The notes under the pieces are model-generated. The model was given only the letters and a program-made list of their open reading frames with translations, did not search any database and was not told the DNA's origin. From contig NZ_VTEX01000002.1 of NCBI RefSeq assembly GCF_008180865.1, positions 248,001-312,000 on the forward strand: a stretch of DNA of 64,000 nucleotides. Reading direction: 5' to 3'. Within the stretch, counting starts at the first letter, position 1; the number at the start of each line of letters is the position of its first letter. The position numbers were made by a program, and so were the translations under genes. This DNA comes from Rossellomorea aquimaris. GTDB taxonomy: Bacteria; Bacillota; Bacilli; Bacillales; Bacillaceae_B. Shown piece after piece: positions 1-7,604 of this stretch.

Positions 1-2
1 TC

Positions 3-617
3 AATATCTTAAGGGAAGAATTCCAGGTCATCCATGAATACAATCCGATCGAACACATTTCGACCCGCCTAAAGTCCCCCGAAAGTATCCTGAAGAAAAT
101 GTCAAAGAAGGACATGAAACCTTCCTTTGATCAGATGAAAGAACAAATCCGGGATATTGCAGGCGTACGCATCACCTGCTCGTTCATCGAGGATATCTAT
201 AAGGTGTCGGACTTGATTCAATCCCAACATGACATTACAGTGGTGGAAGTGAAGGACTATATCAAGACTCCGAAGCCCAATGGGTATCAAAGCCTTCACC
301 TCATCGTGCAAATTCCTATTTTTTTGACAGATCGCGTGGAAGTCGTGTATGTGGAGATTCAGATCCGCACAATCGCCATGGATTTCTGGGCAAGTCTCGA
401 GCATAAAATTTACTACAAATATAACAAGCAGATTCCCTCCCATATCCAGGATGGGTTGAAGGAAGCCGCTACACAGGCGGCTTTACTTGATCGCAAGATG
501 GAACAGCTCAATCATGAAATCAATATATTAAAAAAAGAGGATGGAGAGGATTCGAGTTTGATGACACCGAATGAGGTTCATCAATTTCTGGTGCAGCTCT
601 CAAAAGAGGAAGATTGA
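3..617 (+). CDS. ywaC: Small alarmone (p)ppGpp synthetase, 5'-truncated by window edge
   Basis: The reading frame is open from the first bases, so the N-terminus lies outside the window; 204 codons are visible. Recognisable RelA/SpoT synthetase-domain motifs appear in order: IEHISTRLKSP near the visible start, IAGVRITCSFIEDIY, KPNGYQSLHL, and VEIQIRTIAMDFWASLEHK (substrate-binding and catalytic region). No HD hydrolase or TGS domain follows, so this is a single-domain synthetase that makes (p)ppGpp from ATP and GTP/GDP in the cytoplasm. The run EYNPIEH and the DYIKTPKPNGYQ segment resemble RelP/SasA (YwaC) more than RelQ/SasB (YjbM); this paralog choice is from memory of the families and less certain than the class. 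In Bacillus YwaC answers cell-wall stress through ECF sigma factors. Confidence 0.88.
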   Translation, partial: NILREEFQVIHEYNPIEHISTRLKSPESILKKMSKKDMKPSFDQMKEQIRDIAGVRITCSFIEDIYKVSDLIQSQHDITVVEVKDYIKTPKPNGYQSLHLIVQIPIFLTDRVEVVYVEIQIRTIAMDFWASLEHKIYYKYNKQIPSHIQDGLKEAATQAALLDRKMEQLNHEINILKKEDGEDSSLMTPNEVHQFLVQLSKEED

Positions 618-953
618 CAAAACAAAGAGGCTTGCATGCTTCAATGCAGCTTTCATTATAACTTTCAGACCGGACAGAGGACCCGCCCGATTGAACCCAA
701 AACTTTAGCACCAGGACTACAAGCATAATCTCCTTCTTCAAGATACTCTATTAAAAAGGGAAATGTATTTATTTACACTGGATCAACATAGTCTTGACAT
801 CTTAAAGCAAAGCTTACTTATGTAAAGTGCAAAAGTTGATGTCTTCTCTGCCTATGACATAGAAGGAATGGAGATATAATGATAAGTTATACGTCACATG
901 CCAAAAAGCTGCCCCGGAGGTCCGGGGCAGCTTCGTTATATAATTTGCTATTG
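618..953. other. Intergenic region after the alarmone synthetase gene
   Basis: No convincing gene. A weak hairpin with GCTTGCAT / ATGCAGC arms (about 631-652) may end the synthetase transcript. A TTGACA-like box at 792-797 has no good partner. A short frame opening with ATG at 879 runs straight into the terminator of the opposite-strand operon and is not credible. Confidence 0.5.
906..933 (-). terminator. Rho-independent terminator of the orphan permease operon
   Basis: A perfect 12-bp GC-rich stem, AAGCTGCCCCGG paired with CCGGGGCAGCTT around a short loop, is followed on the minus strand by a T run. It lies about 20 bases after the stop of the 954-1973 gene. Confidence 0.85.
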
Positions 954-1973
954 TTATTCTTTATGGACGAATTCAAATGTCTCTTTTCCCTGAAAGGAAT
1001 TGATCACTTCTTCTTGAACAGTAGCATGGCGATTGTCATAACCCATGGTTTCCATCACGTGTGTTGCCCCTATCAACATCAACTTTGCCGAAAGAATCGT
1101 CAGGGTAAAGAAAAAGACAGGGATAAATGAAATCCAAGGATAGGTCGTCCACAGAAATTGCCACCAGCTGCCAAGAAGGCCGGACCATTCATGAGAAAGG
1201 GAAACCAAGAACGGATTGTCAAAAAGGTCTACCTCCAATGATGATCCCCCGATATAAATGTTTAAAACCCCAAGATGCGCAATCAACAGCATGATAATCA
1301 TAAATTCCCGAATCGACACTAGAAAAATCTGCGGAAGAATAAAAGGACGAATATGATTCAAGATATAATTACGCTTCGTTGCACCCAGTACTTTGGCACT
1401 ATCAACAAACTCCTGACTCATGATCCGGTCATATTCATTCGAAAACAGCAGAGTCAGACTCGGAAGTGAAATAACGATAAGAATGACCAGGTAAAAAATC
1501 GTTTTATCCGTAAAATCATAAGGGAATCCCTCTGGATCATATAACGGCCCGTCAAGCATCATCCAATTTAACAATAAAAACGATAATAAAGTCGGAGGAA
1601 AATAGTTGGCAGCATCCACAATGTTATCAATGATTCTTCTGAACGGTTTCAAATAAAAATGAAGCACCAACCCAAGCAAAACCGAAGGCAATACCCTGCA
1701 TAGAGTGATGACCATTGCTGCCCCTATTGTATATTTCGCCCCAACGATGATAAGAAGGAGAATATTCCGATTAAAATTGTCGGTGCCAAGGGGTGGATAC
1801 TCTACTGGAGAGTATGGTGGGCTTAGAAAATCCCCTTCTTCATTTTTCATAAGGTCAAGCTTCGGCACCTCATCCCCCCACCCAACATAATATACAAGAC
1901 TTGAGGCAAACATACCGAACAGAAAAATAAACCCCATTAAAAATGCCGGATTCTTCATCAATTTTCTCAGCAT
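954..1973 (-). CDS. ABC transporter permease, DppC/OppC-like
   Basis: Predicted integral membrane protein of about 339 residues with an N-terminal membrane segment followed by an extracytoplasmic stretch (PPLGTDNFNRNIL, the usual 'GTD..GRD' position of DppC permeases) and a binding_protein-dependent transport domain. The EAA loop is recognisable as EFVDSAKVLGATKRNYILNH. The ATG at 1973 overlaps the TGA of the upstream permease (TGATG), so the two are translationally coupled. No ATPase or substrate-binding protein gene is adjacent, so the transported substrate cannot be inferred and the pair would need ATPases encoded elsewhere. The sequence is divergent from typical peptide permeases; family assignment is good, substrate unknown. 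Confidence 0.75.
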   Translation of the reverse strand: MLRKLMKNPAFLMGFIFLFGMFASSLVYYVGWGDEVPKLDLMKNEEGDFLSPPYSPVEYPPLGTDNFNRNILLLIIVGAKYTIGAAMVITLCRVLPSVLLGLVLHFYLKPFRRIIDNIVDAANYFPPTLLSFLLLNWMMLDGPLYDPEGFPYDFTDKTIFYLVILIVISLPSLTLLFSNEYDRIMSQEFVDSAKVLGATKRNYILNHIRPFILPQIFLVSIREFMIIMLLIAHLGVLNIYIGGSSLEVDLFDNPFLVSLSHEWSGLLGSWWQFLWTTYPWISFIPVFFFTLTILSAKLMLIGATHVMETMGYDNRHATVQEEVINSFQGKETFEFVHKE

Positions 1974-2842
1974 CAAATCACCACCTTCTGTCCGGTTTTT
2001 CTTTCAATGAGGAGCCTGATCAAGATAAGTAAAAGGAAGGCCGGAAGATAGAACATGATTAAACTGAAACAAATCACATCCATTTGAGAGAAAGACAAGA
2101 TAAAATGTGTGATTCCATAAATATTGAACAACCTCTCAAACACGATAAGAGATGATAAGAGAAAGAGAATGATAGATTTGGCATGATTCAACAAACTGAA
2201 TGAGATATTTCGCAGGATATGGATAAAAAATATTGAGTGCTTGGTCATCCCTCTGCTTTTGATCAGCTCCACATACGGCTTGCTGTATTCATCGTTCACC
2301 AGTAGGTAAATGATCCTGAACAACATGATCGTCGGTAAGATGGACAGCGTCACAATTGGAAGGAAGTACACCTTTTCCTGCGATCCGACTATGGGAAACA
2401 ATAACACACCAGTCTCTTTCAGGATAAAGATGACGCTGTATTGAATAACGATCAAGATGAAGATATCGGGTGTGGACTCCAGCAAATTGGTTGCCCTGAT
2501 GATGAACTTCGACCACCGGGCGGGAAGCAAGTGTGTGAGATACGCAAGGAGAATGCCCAATAGTACAGATAGAAGAAAAGCAGATAAAAAGATCGAAATG
2601 GAGTAAAAATAAGGCTCCCAAAAAGCAGGGAACATCGGATAAGTATTGTTTGCCTCATTGGTGATGGTCAATGAAGCGGTATGGAACAGTGACGATGAGA
2701 TATCCACAATGTTAACCATATATAGTCTCAGGCTCGGGTCTATCCCTTCATTAAAAAGCCCGATAAGACCCGTGAGAAGAATGATTCCGAATACAACGAA
2801 TACAAATTTCAAAGCCATGGAACCGATTGTTTTGATATACAT
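1973..2842 (-). CDS. ABC transporter permease, DppB/OppB-like
   Basis: 289-residue hydrophobic protein with about six membrane segments. An N-terminal segment (residues about 9-29) is followed by a periplasm-facing stretch and a transport domain. The EAA-like loop reads PYVELIKSRGMTKHSIFFIHIL. A strong GGAGGAAGG ribosome binding site precedes the ATG. It is the first gene of a two-gene operon with the DppC-like permease. The start sits about 120 bases downstream of the lysA stop, with the lysA terminator between. It is shorter and more divergent than the dipeptide permeases at 56-57 kb in this window, so it is probably a specialised or sporulation-linked importer; that is inference only. Confidence 0.7.
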   Translation of the reverse strand: MYIKTIGSMALKFVFVVFGIILLTGLIGLFNEGIDPSLRLYMVNIVDISSSLFHTASLTITNEANNTYPMFPAFWEPYFYSISIFLSAFLLSVLLGILLAYLTHLLPARWSKFIIRATNLLESTPDIFILIVIQYSVIFILKETGVLLFPIVGSQEKVYFLPIVTLSILPTIMLFRIIYLLVNDEYSKPYVELIKSRGMTKHSIFFIHILRNISFSLLNHAKSIILFLLSSLIVFERLFNIYGITHFILSFSQMDVICFSLIMFYLPAFLLLILIRLLIERKTGQKVVI

Positions 2843-2924
2843 AGACCCTTCCTCCGAATAGACGATATAACATGCCCCCTTATTTTACCATAAATATCCA
2901 CTAACAGAACCATAAAATCCCATT

Positions 2925-2957
2925 AAAAAAGTGGAACCTCATTGGATTCCACCCTTT
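2925..2957 (-). terminator. Terminator of lysA
   Basis: Stem GTGGAA / TTCCAC with a 10-base loop, flanked by A and T runs; on the minus strand it ends in six T residues immediately after the lysA stop. Confidence 0.8.
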
Positions 2958-2961
2958 TTTC

Positions 2962-4248
2962 TTACCTATCTTTCCGTAGGAGATCCGCATATGTCTCCCG
3001 CTCAATCACGACCCGTGATTCCCCATCATGCACAAACACAACGGCAGGGCGGGGGATCCGGTTATAATTACTCGCCATCGAATACCCGTAAGCCCCTGTA
3101 CTGAACACCGCCAGTATATCACCGTAATTCGTCGGAGGAAGCATCAGGTCCCAAATCAGCATGTCACCGGATTCGCAACATTTCCCTGCAATACTCACAA
3201 GCTCGGTGCATTCCTCTTGTGGACGGTTGGCCAGGACCGCATGGTATTTCGCCTGATATAGGGCGGGGCGGATATTATCCGTCATCCCTCCGTCAATCGC
3301 GACATACGTACGCACATCCGGGATGATTTTCTTTGATCCCACTTTGTACAACGTCGTACCCGCTTCTGCAACCATACTTCGGCCCGGCTCCACCCATACT
3401 TCAGGAAGAGGATATTCATTCTTTGCAAAATAGTTCTTCACACTATCGGTAATAGATTTCACATAAATTGGAATCGGCAAGGGCTGGTCTTCTTCCGTAT
3501 ACCGGACACCAAATCCTCCGCCGATATTCAGGACCGGCATCGTCACATCATACTCGATCCGGATTTTTTGCAGGAAATCAGCCAGTACTTGAATCGCCTG
3601 ATCAAAACCTTCCCGTTCGAAAATCTGGGATCCAATATGTGAATGCAGCCCGAGTAATGAGAAGTACGGCTTGCGGAGAGCTAACTGAATCGCCGTATTC
3701 GCCTGTCCGTTGGAAATGCTGAATCCGAATTTCGAATCCTCCTGTCCCGTCGTGATGTACTCATGGGTGTGGGCTTCCACACCTGGCGTGACCCTGATCA
3801 GGATCTGAACCTTTTGCTCACGCTCCTTTGCCAGGTCGTGCAGCAGTTCAAGTTCAAGGAAACTATCGACGACAAAGCAGCCGATCTCAGCTTCAAGAGC
3901 CATGATGAGCTCCTCTTCCGACTTGTTGTTCCCGTGGAAATGAATGCGTTCAGCGGGAAATCCCGCCTCCAATGCCGTATACAATTCCCCTCCGGACACG
4001 ACATCCAAGGATAGTTCCTCCTGCTCTGCCAGGCGCACCATCTCTTTACATAGAAACGCTTTACTCGCATAAGCCACCTGGTACTGCAAACCACTTTCCA
4101 GGAATGCATTTCGGAACAATCGTGCATTTTCACGGATCATCCTTTCATCGTAGACCATTAAAGGCGTCCCATAGGTCTCCACCAACTCACCCGTGCTCAT
4201 TCCCCCGATTTCAAGATCTCCACGAACATTCACATCAACTGTACTCAT
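2962..4248 (-). CDS. lysA: Diaminopimelate decarboxylase
   Basis: Catalyses the PLP-dependent decarboxylation of meso-diaminopimelate to L-lysine, the last step of lysine synthesis. The 428-residue length is normal. The alanine-racemase-fold N-terminal barrel carries the PLP lysine in YASKAFLC (about residue 63), the glycine-rich phosphate-binding GGGFGVRYT, the VEPGRSMVAEAG motif, and the active-site cysteine in CESGDML from the partner-subunit side. A GGAGT ribosome binding site precedes the ATG at 4248. The gene is monocistronic between two terminators and its 5' leader is a lysine riboswitch, so excess lysine should shut it off by transcription termination. Confidence 0.95.
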   Translation of the reverse strand: MSTVDVNVRGDLEIGGMSTGELVETYGTPLMVYDERMIRENARLFRNAFLESGLQYQVAYASKAFLCKEMVRLAEQEELSLDVVSGGELYTALEAGFPAERIHFHGNNKSEEELIMALEAEIGCFVVDSFLELELLHDLAKEREQKVQILIRVTPGVEAHTHEYITTGQEDSKFGFSISNGQANTAIQLALRKPYFSLLGLHSHIGSQIFEREGFDQAIQVLADFLQKIRIEYDVTMPVLNIGGGFGVRYTEEDQPLPIPIYVKSITDSVKNYFAKNEYPLPEVWVEPGRSMVAEAGTTLYKVGSKKIIPDVRTYVAIDGGMTDNIRPALYQAKYHAVLANRPQEECTELVSIAGKCCESGDMLIWDLMLPPTNYGDILAVFSTGAYGYSMASNYNRIPRPAVVFVHDGESRVVIERETYADLLRKDR

Positions 4249-4282
4249 ATCCTATACTCCTTTTGACTCTCTCTAAAAAAAC

Positions 4283-4317
4283 ACAAAAAAACCGTATGAA
4301 GCGATGCTCATACGGTT
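4283..4317 (-). terminator. Riboswitch expression-platform terminator before lysA
   Basis: Stem AACCGTATGA / TCATACGGTT with a short loop and a run of eight T residues on the minus strand. It lies about 35 bases upstream of the lysA start and just downstream of the lysine aptamer, which makes it the regulated terminator of the switch. Confidence 0.85.
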
Positions 4318-4369
4318 TATCATCAAAAGTTTTGGAAACATGATGAAGACTATGTATTAACATCTCTTC

Positions 4370-4536
4370 AATAGTTCTCCACAACTTCTTCATTGTGACA
4401 GTCCAGCATTTCTTCAATGCTGGCCCAACAAAAAATAGAATTGGCTATTTTCTGCTTCGGCGATCTGCCTTTTCCTTCTTTTCTCAGAATCCATTATTCT
4501 CAAAGAAGGTACTCATCATACTCGCGCCTCTATTAT
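4370..4536 (-). promoter_or_regulatory. Lysine riboswitch (L box) aptamer controlling lysA
   Basis: Read on the minus strand, the leader contains the conserved L-box segments in order: AATAGAGGCGCGAGTATGA, GATGAGTA, GGATTCTG, GCCGAAGCAGAAAATAGC, TTGTTGGGCCAGCATTGAAG and GGACTGTCAC. P1 closes with AATAG pairing CTATT. This is the arrangement of the lysC leader of B. subtilis. A terminator follows before the lysA ribosome binding site, so lysine binding should terminate transcription. The boundaries are set by the P1 pairing and may be off by a few bases. Confidence 0.93.
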
Positions 4537-4566
4537 CAGAGAGTGACGTATTATTTTGTTTGAATT

Positions 4567-4596
4567 ACTATACCATTCTCTTGAAATAGTTGTCAA
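4567..4596 (-). promoter_or_regulatory. Sigma-A promoter of the lysA leader
   Basis: On the minus strand a perfect TTGACA (4591-4596) is followed after 18 bases by TATAGT (4567-4572) preceded by TGG, an extended -10 element. It is placed correctly to start transcription just before the riboswitch. Confidence 0.8.
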
Positions 4597-4621
4597 TTGG
4601 TTTTTGAGAGAGAAATAGGCA

Positions 4622-4649
4622 AAATCCCCGGAATGGAGCCCGGGGATTT
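4622..4649 (-). terminator. Terminator of the sigma/anti-sigma operon
   Basis: Stem AAATCCCCGG / CCGGGGATTT with a short loop, directly after the DUF4179 gene stop; the T tract is modest. Confidence 0.7.
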
Positions 4650-4660
4650 CGTGGATCATT

Positions 4661-6061
4661 TTATTTCAGATTGATTTCGAACGGTTTCATTTTGACGGGC
4701 TTATCATTTCTGCTCAATGACTCGAATGGAACAATTAGAGAGTAGTCCTCAAGGTTGGCATCCTGAGGCAATGTAAACGTGGATTGATAACGGAGAGTAT
4801 CCTTATCCACTGTTTTCGTTGTAGCACTTCTGATCATATGATTCAGCATCTCATTATAATCTAGTTCATCCTTGGCATTTCTTTTAATATCTTTTGATGG
4901 GATCACCTGAACGAATTGAGCAAAATTCTCTAAAATATCATAATTGAATTGTTTTTCTTTGATGGCATCGATGGTGAAGTCCAGTGTCACCTTCCCTTTT
5001 ACGTTTTGGATATCTTGTATCGTGACCTGATAGCCAAAACGAGGGCTCTTCACCTGGAATGGAGGTGAATCCTTCAGTGAGATGATGCCGTCTTCATCTA
5101 CTCGCTCCATATCAGCTTGGACTTTCAGCGACTGTGCCTTATCACTGAGTTTACTAGTGAACAGCTCCCTGACAGTCTTTTGATAATCACCGTCAACTAC
5201 TTTGATATTCAGTGTCTCTGCACTGGACTTTGATAACCGGTTCCCTAAGTCATCAAACACGACCAGATTTAACGTATCCTTCTCAGACTTCACCGAATAT
5301 GTATACTCCAGTGTAGTCGTAGCTTTTCCTTTAGTGATGGATTTCACTTGCAGCTCAAATTCACCATGGGGCGATTCTGTCCTTACATCTGTGTGGATCG
5401 TTTCAGATGGAATCCTCTCAACCGGTACATCAAAGGTCCAAGTCCCGTTCACATCTGCCATATGGGTGAAAGTTAACGGAAGGGTGAAGTTTTCCGGCGG
5501 TTCTTTCCCGTCCCGGTAAAATTCGATCGAGCCTATGAACTCATCCCCGTCTTTTTTAAGACCCGAACTTCCCGACCCCCATTGATTCTGATCCTTCCCG
5601 TCGAAGAGGTGATAGCTGTAACCGCTCACCGGACGATTCCCATCGTCCATATGTTCAATGGAAAGGTCATCACCCTTCGCCTTGAAGGTGACCCCGATGA
5701 TGTTCCCGTCATAATACGTGCTTGTAATCGTTACATCGACACCGTTGGAAGTGGCGGCCTGATTAACTTCCGTCACTTTATCGCTGAAATAGAGTTCTTT
5801 CCCGACCTGGGAACCTACTTTTTCGTAAATGCCGCCCAGTACAGGCAGTTTGGCCAGTGCATTGTTCACAGGTGCGATTAGGAAGCCCGATACGAGTACC
5901 GTGGCGGCAGCAGCGGTGGTAAAGGCGGCACTTATTTTGGCCGTTTTTTTCCGGACTTTTTGTTTTCTACCTTTTTGTATTCCTGTTGAGATTGCCTCAA
6001 AAACCTCTTCTTTTGGTACCTCGATGCTGTTCATTTCTTCCTCAAACCATTTTTTGTCCAT
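4661..6061 (-). CDS. DUF4179 membrane anti-sigma-type protein
   Basis: 466 residues. A cytoplasmic N-terminal segment (about 1-42, rich in Lys/Glu) is followed by one membrane segment (about 43-67, with AAAATVLVSGFLIAPVNNA) and a large extracytoplasmic region. The LPVLGGIYEKVG stretch just after the membrane is typical of DUF4179 proteins. The start at 6061 overlaps the 3' end of the upstream ECF sigma gene by 20 bases, so the two are coupled, and by family precedent this protein should hold the sigma factor at the membrane and release it on an envelope signal. No ZAS zinc motif is visible in the cytoplasmic part, so the contact would be through the short basic N-terminus. The signal is unknown. 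Confidence 0.82.
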   Translation of the reverse strand: MDKKWFEEEMNSIEVPKEEVFEAISTGIQKGRKQKVRKKTAKISAAFTTAAAATVLVSGFLIAPVNNALAKLPVLGGIYEKVGSQVGKELYFSDKVTEVNQAATSNGVDVTITSTYYDGNIIGVTFKAKGDDLSIEHMDDGNRPVSGYSYHLFDGKDQNQWGSGSSGLKKDGDEFIGSIEFYRDGKEPPENFTLPLTFTHMADVNGTWTFDVPVERIPSETIHTDVRTESPHGEFELQVKSITKGKATTTLEYTYSVKSEKDTLNLVVFDDLGNRLSKSSAETLNIKVVDGDYQKTVRELFTSKLSDKAQSLKVQADMERVDEDGIISLKDSPPFQVKSPRFGYQVTIQDIQNVKGKVTLDFTIDAIKEKQFNYDILENFAQFVQVIPSKDIKRNAKDELDYNEMLNHMIRSATTKTVDKDTLRYQSTFTLPQDANLEDYSLIVPFESLSRNDKPVKMKPFEINLK

Positions 6062-6578
6062 ACTGATTCACTCCTTCCAATAGCATTCTCAATTCCAGCT
6101 TTGCCCGGTGAAGATACGTCTTGACCGTCCCTTCAGGCGTACCCATCGTATCGGCAATCATCTTGATCGACTGACCCTGGAAATAGAATAAGATAATAAC
6201 CGTTTGATAGTTTTGATTCAAAGACGCCATAGCTGTAATCAAGTCAATCCGCCCTTCTACATCCTGTTCTTCTGAGACGATGGCGGTATCGAGAAACTCA
6301 TCCCCTGTCAGCACGAGCCGGTTTTGTTTCTTTAGGATGCTGTATGCTGTATGTATCAGGATCTTGATTAGCCAGGTGCTGAAATACTCCGGATTCTTCA
6401 ACCGGGATATCGAGGTGAATGCTTTACAAACCGTTTCCTGCACAACATCCAGAGCATCCTCTTTATTTCTTACATATAGAAATGCCGTCCGGTATAACTT
6501 CTCACTTTCTGAGTGGATCAGCCTTTCGAATGCCTGTTCATTCCCCTTTATTGCTTTTTTTACAAGTTTTACATCCAT
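6042..6578 (-). CDS. ECF-type RNA polymerase sigma factor
   Basis: 178 residues, standard size for a group 4 sigma. Region 2 spans about residues 8-75 (EDALDVVQETVCKAF with STWLIKILIHTAY) and region 4 about 112-165, with the HTH seen in SIKMIADTMGTPEGTVKTYLHRAK. Related to the SigV/SigM/YlaC type but not assignable to one. A good AGGAGG ribosome binding site precedes the ATG. It is co-transcribed with the overlapping DUF4179 gene, which should restrain it. An ECF-like promoter lies just upstream (see 6601-6630), which suggests autoregulation. Confidence 0.9.
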   Translation of the reverse strand: MDVKLVKKAIKGNEQAFERLIHSESEKLYRTAFLYVRNKEDALDVVQETVCKAFTSISRLKNPEYFSTWLIKILIHTAYSILKKQNRLVLTGDEFLDTAIVSEEQDVEGRIDLITAMASLNQNYQTVIILFYFQGQSIKMIADTMGTPEGTVKTYLHRAKLELRMLLEGVNQYGQKMV

Positions 6579-6600
6579 TGATTAACCTCCTGTCATTCAT

Positions 6601-6630
6601 TAGAGTCCGGTGGGGGGGAAAAGTTTCAAG
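6601..6630 (-). promoter_or_regulatory. Candidate autoregulatory ECF promoter
   Basis: On the minus strand CTTGAAACTT (6621-6630) resembles the TGAAAC -35 of SigX/M/V-type promoters, and GGACTCTA (6601-6608) stands where the CGTCTA -10 should be, with a C-run spacer of about 15 bases. The spacing is one or two bases short of the usual, so this is tentative. Confidence 0.4.
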
Positions 6631-6679
6631 GAATTTTTTGTGTGGTGAAAAAGGGGGCGTCTACCATATATTTCAAAAA

Positions 6680-6804
6680 TACGCATAAATGATGTAATGA
6701 GACGCATTTAATATAAAATTGACGCAATTATCTTTGATAATGATGCAATTCCCCTCGAAAATGACGCAATCATGGCCGATTTCGACGCAATTAAGTAAAT
6801 CGGA
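6680..6804. repeat. Array of six ~21-bp-spaced GACGCAATT cores
   Basis: Cores on the plus strand begin at 6680 (TACGCATAA), 6701 (GACGCATTT), 6721 (GACGCAATT), 6742 (GATGCAATT), 6763 (GACGCAATC) and 6784 (GACGCAATT). The spacings are 21, 20, 21, 21 and 21 bases. The 11-12 bases between cores are not conserved apart from AT-richness. The array fills the gap between the ECF sigma gene and the XRE-cupin gene. See the findings. Confidence 0.8.
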
Positions 6805-6900
6805 TGTGGTCAGCCGCCAAGAAGTTTGAATAAAAATGATCCCAAAGTCAAATAAAGATTAAATCAACCTTTTTTAACCTCCACCGTTAGGCTTTTTGCT

Positions 6901-6932
6901 AAAAAAAGAAGCTTATCCCATCGATAAGCTTC
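6901..6932 (-). terminator. Terminator of the XRE-cupin gene
   Basis: Stem AAGCTTATC / GATAAGCTT followed on the minus strand by a run of seven T residues, overlapping the stop codon of the regulator gene. Confidence 0.85.
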
Positions 6933-7521
6933 AATCTGTCCGTCCCGTGTAAATCATCACAAAATGCAGGACTGCTTCCGTTGATTCCATATTGATGTAG
7001 CTGTGTACTTTATCACCATGGAACTTGATCGAGTCATACTGACCTAGGTCGAATTCCTCATCCTGCAACTTCACACGCACTCTTCCTTCCATGACCGTGA
7101 CAAATTCAATCACCCCGGGCTGGTGGGCATCGGCACTGTACTCACTGTCCGGTTTCAGGAAGGCCCTGTGGGTTTCCAATGAGCCATAGCCAGAGGAAGT
7201 AAACATCGGTTCCAAGGTCAAGGACTCATTGGCACTGATCACTTTGCTCCCTTCATTTTTCCGGGAGATCTGGACTTCCTGTTTTTCCACGAGGAGGGCG
7301 GATATCGGGATAGCTAAACCATTCGCTATTTTCCAGATGATCGTCAAAGACGGATTCGCTTCTCCCCTTTCGATCTTGCTAAGTGTCAAAGTACTGACTT
7401 CGGTCATGGCGGCGAGCTCCTGCAGGTTGAGCCCGCGCTCATGTCGTATATGTCTCAGTGTCATCCCGACGTGTTGCGCCAATTTTTCCGGGTCCTGCCA
7501 AGTCAAACCGTCATTGTTCAT
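6931..7521 (-). CDS. XRE-family transcriptional regulator with C-terminal cupin
   Basis: An N-terminal HTH_3 domain (about residues 15-75: LRHIRHERGLNLQELAAMTE, then LSKIERGEANPSL) is followed by a linker and a cupin_2 sensor domain (about 120-196: HQPGVIEFVTVMEGRVRV, GDKVHSYIN). The ATG at 7521 is chosen because GAAAGAGGTAGGAAT precedes it; an upstream in-frame extension has no ribosome binding site and looks like translated promoter. It is divergent from the EmrE-type exporter at 7605, so it most likely controls that exporter and itself from the shared 80-bp AT-rich gap. The ligand is not predictable from sequence. Confidence 0.88.
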   Translation of the reverse strand: MNNDGLTWQDPEKLAQHVGMTLRHIRHERGLNLQELAAMTEVSTLTLSKIERGEANPSLTIIWKIANGLAIPISALLVEKQEVQISRKNEGSKVISANESLTLEPMFTSSGYGSLETHRAFLKPDSEYSADAHQPGVIEFVTVMEGRVRVKLQDEEFDLGQYDSIKFHGDKVHSYINMESTEAVLHFVMIYTGRTD

Positions 7522-7604
7522 ATTCCTACCTCTTTCTATAGACAATGTATGTAAGTATATTATAATATATATAAAATAAACTATAGTATACAAAACGGAA
7601 AGGA

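Noticed and set aside
879-1130. Plus-strand ORF at 879
   Set aside because: It contains the terminator of the opposite operon and then runs antisense to the permease gene; not a real gene.
4395-4589. Plus-strand ORF through the riboswitch
   Set aside because: It lies antisense to the conserved L-box aptamer and has no ribosome binding site.
6680-6804. CRISPR array or iteron/origin
   Set aside because: Cores are only 7-9 bases and degenerate, spacers are 12 bases and not unique-sized CRISPR spacers, there are no cas genes, and the locus is a chromosomal gap next to an ECF sigma gene with no replication genes.
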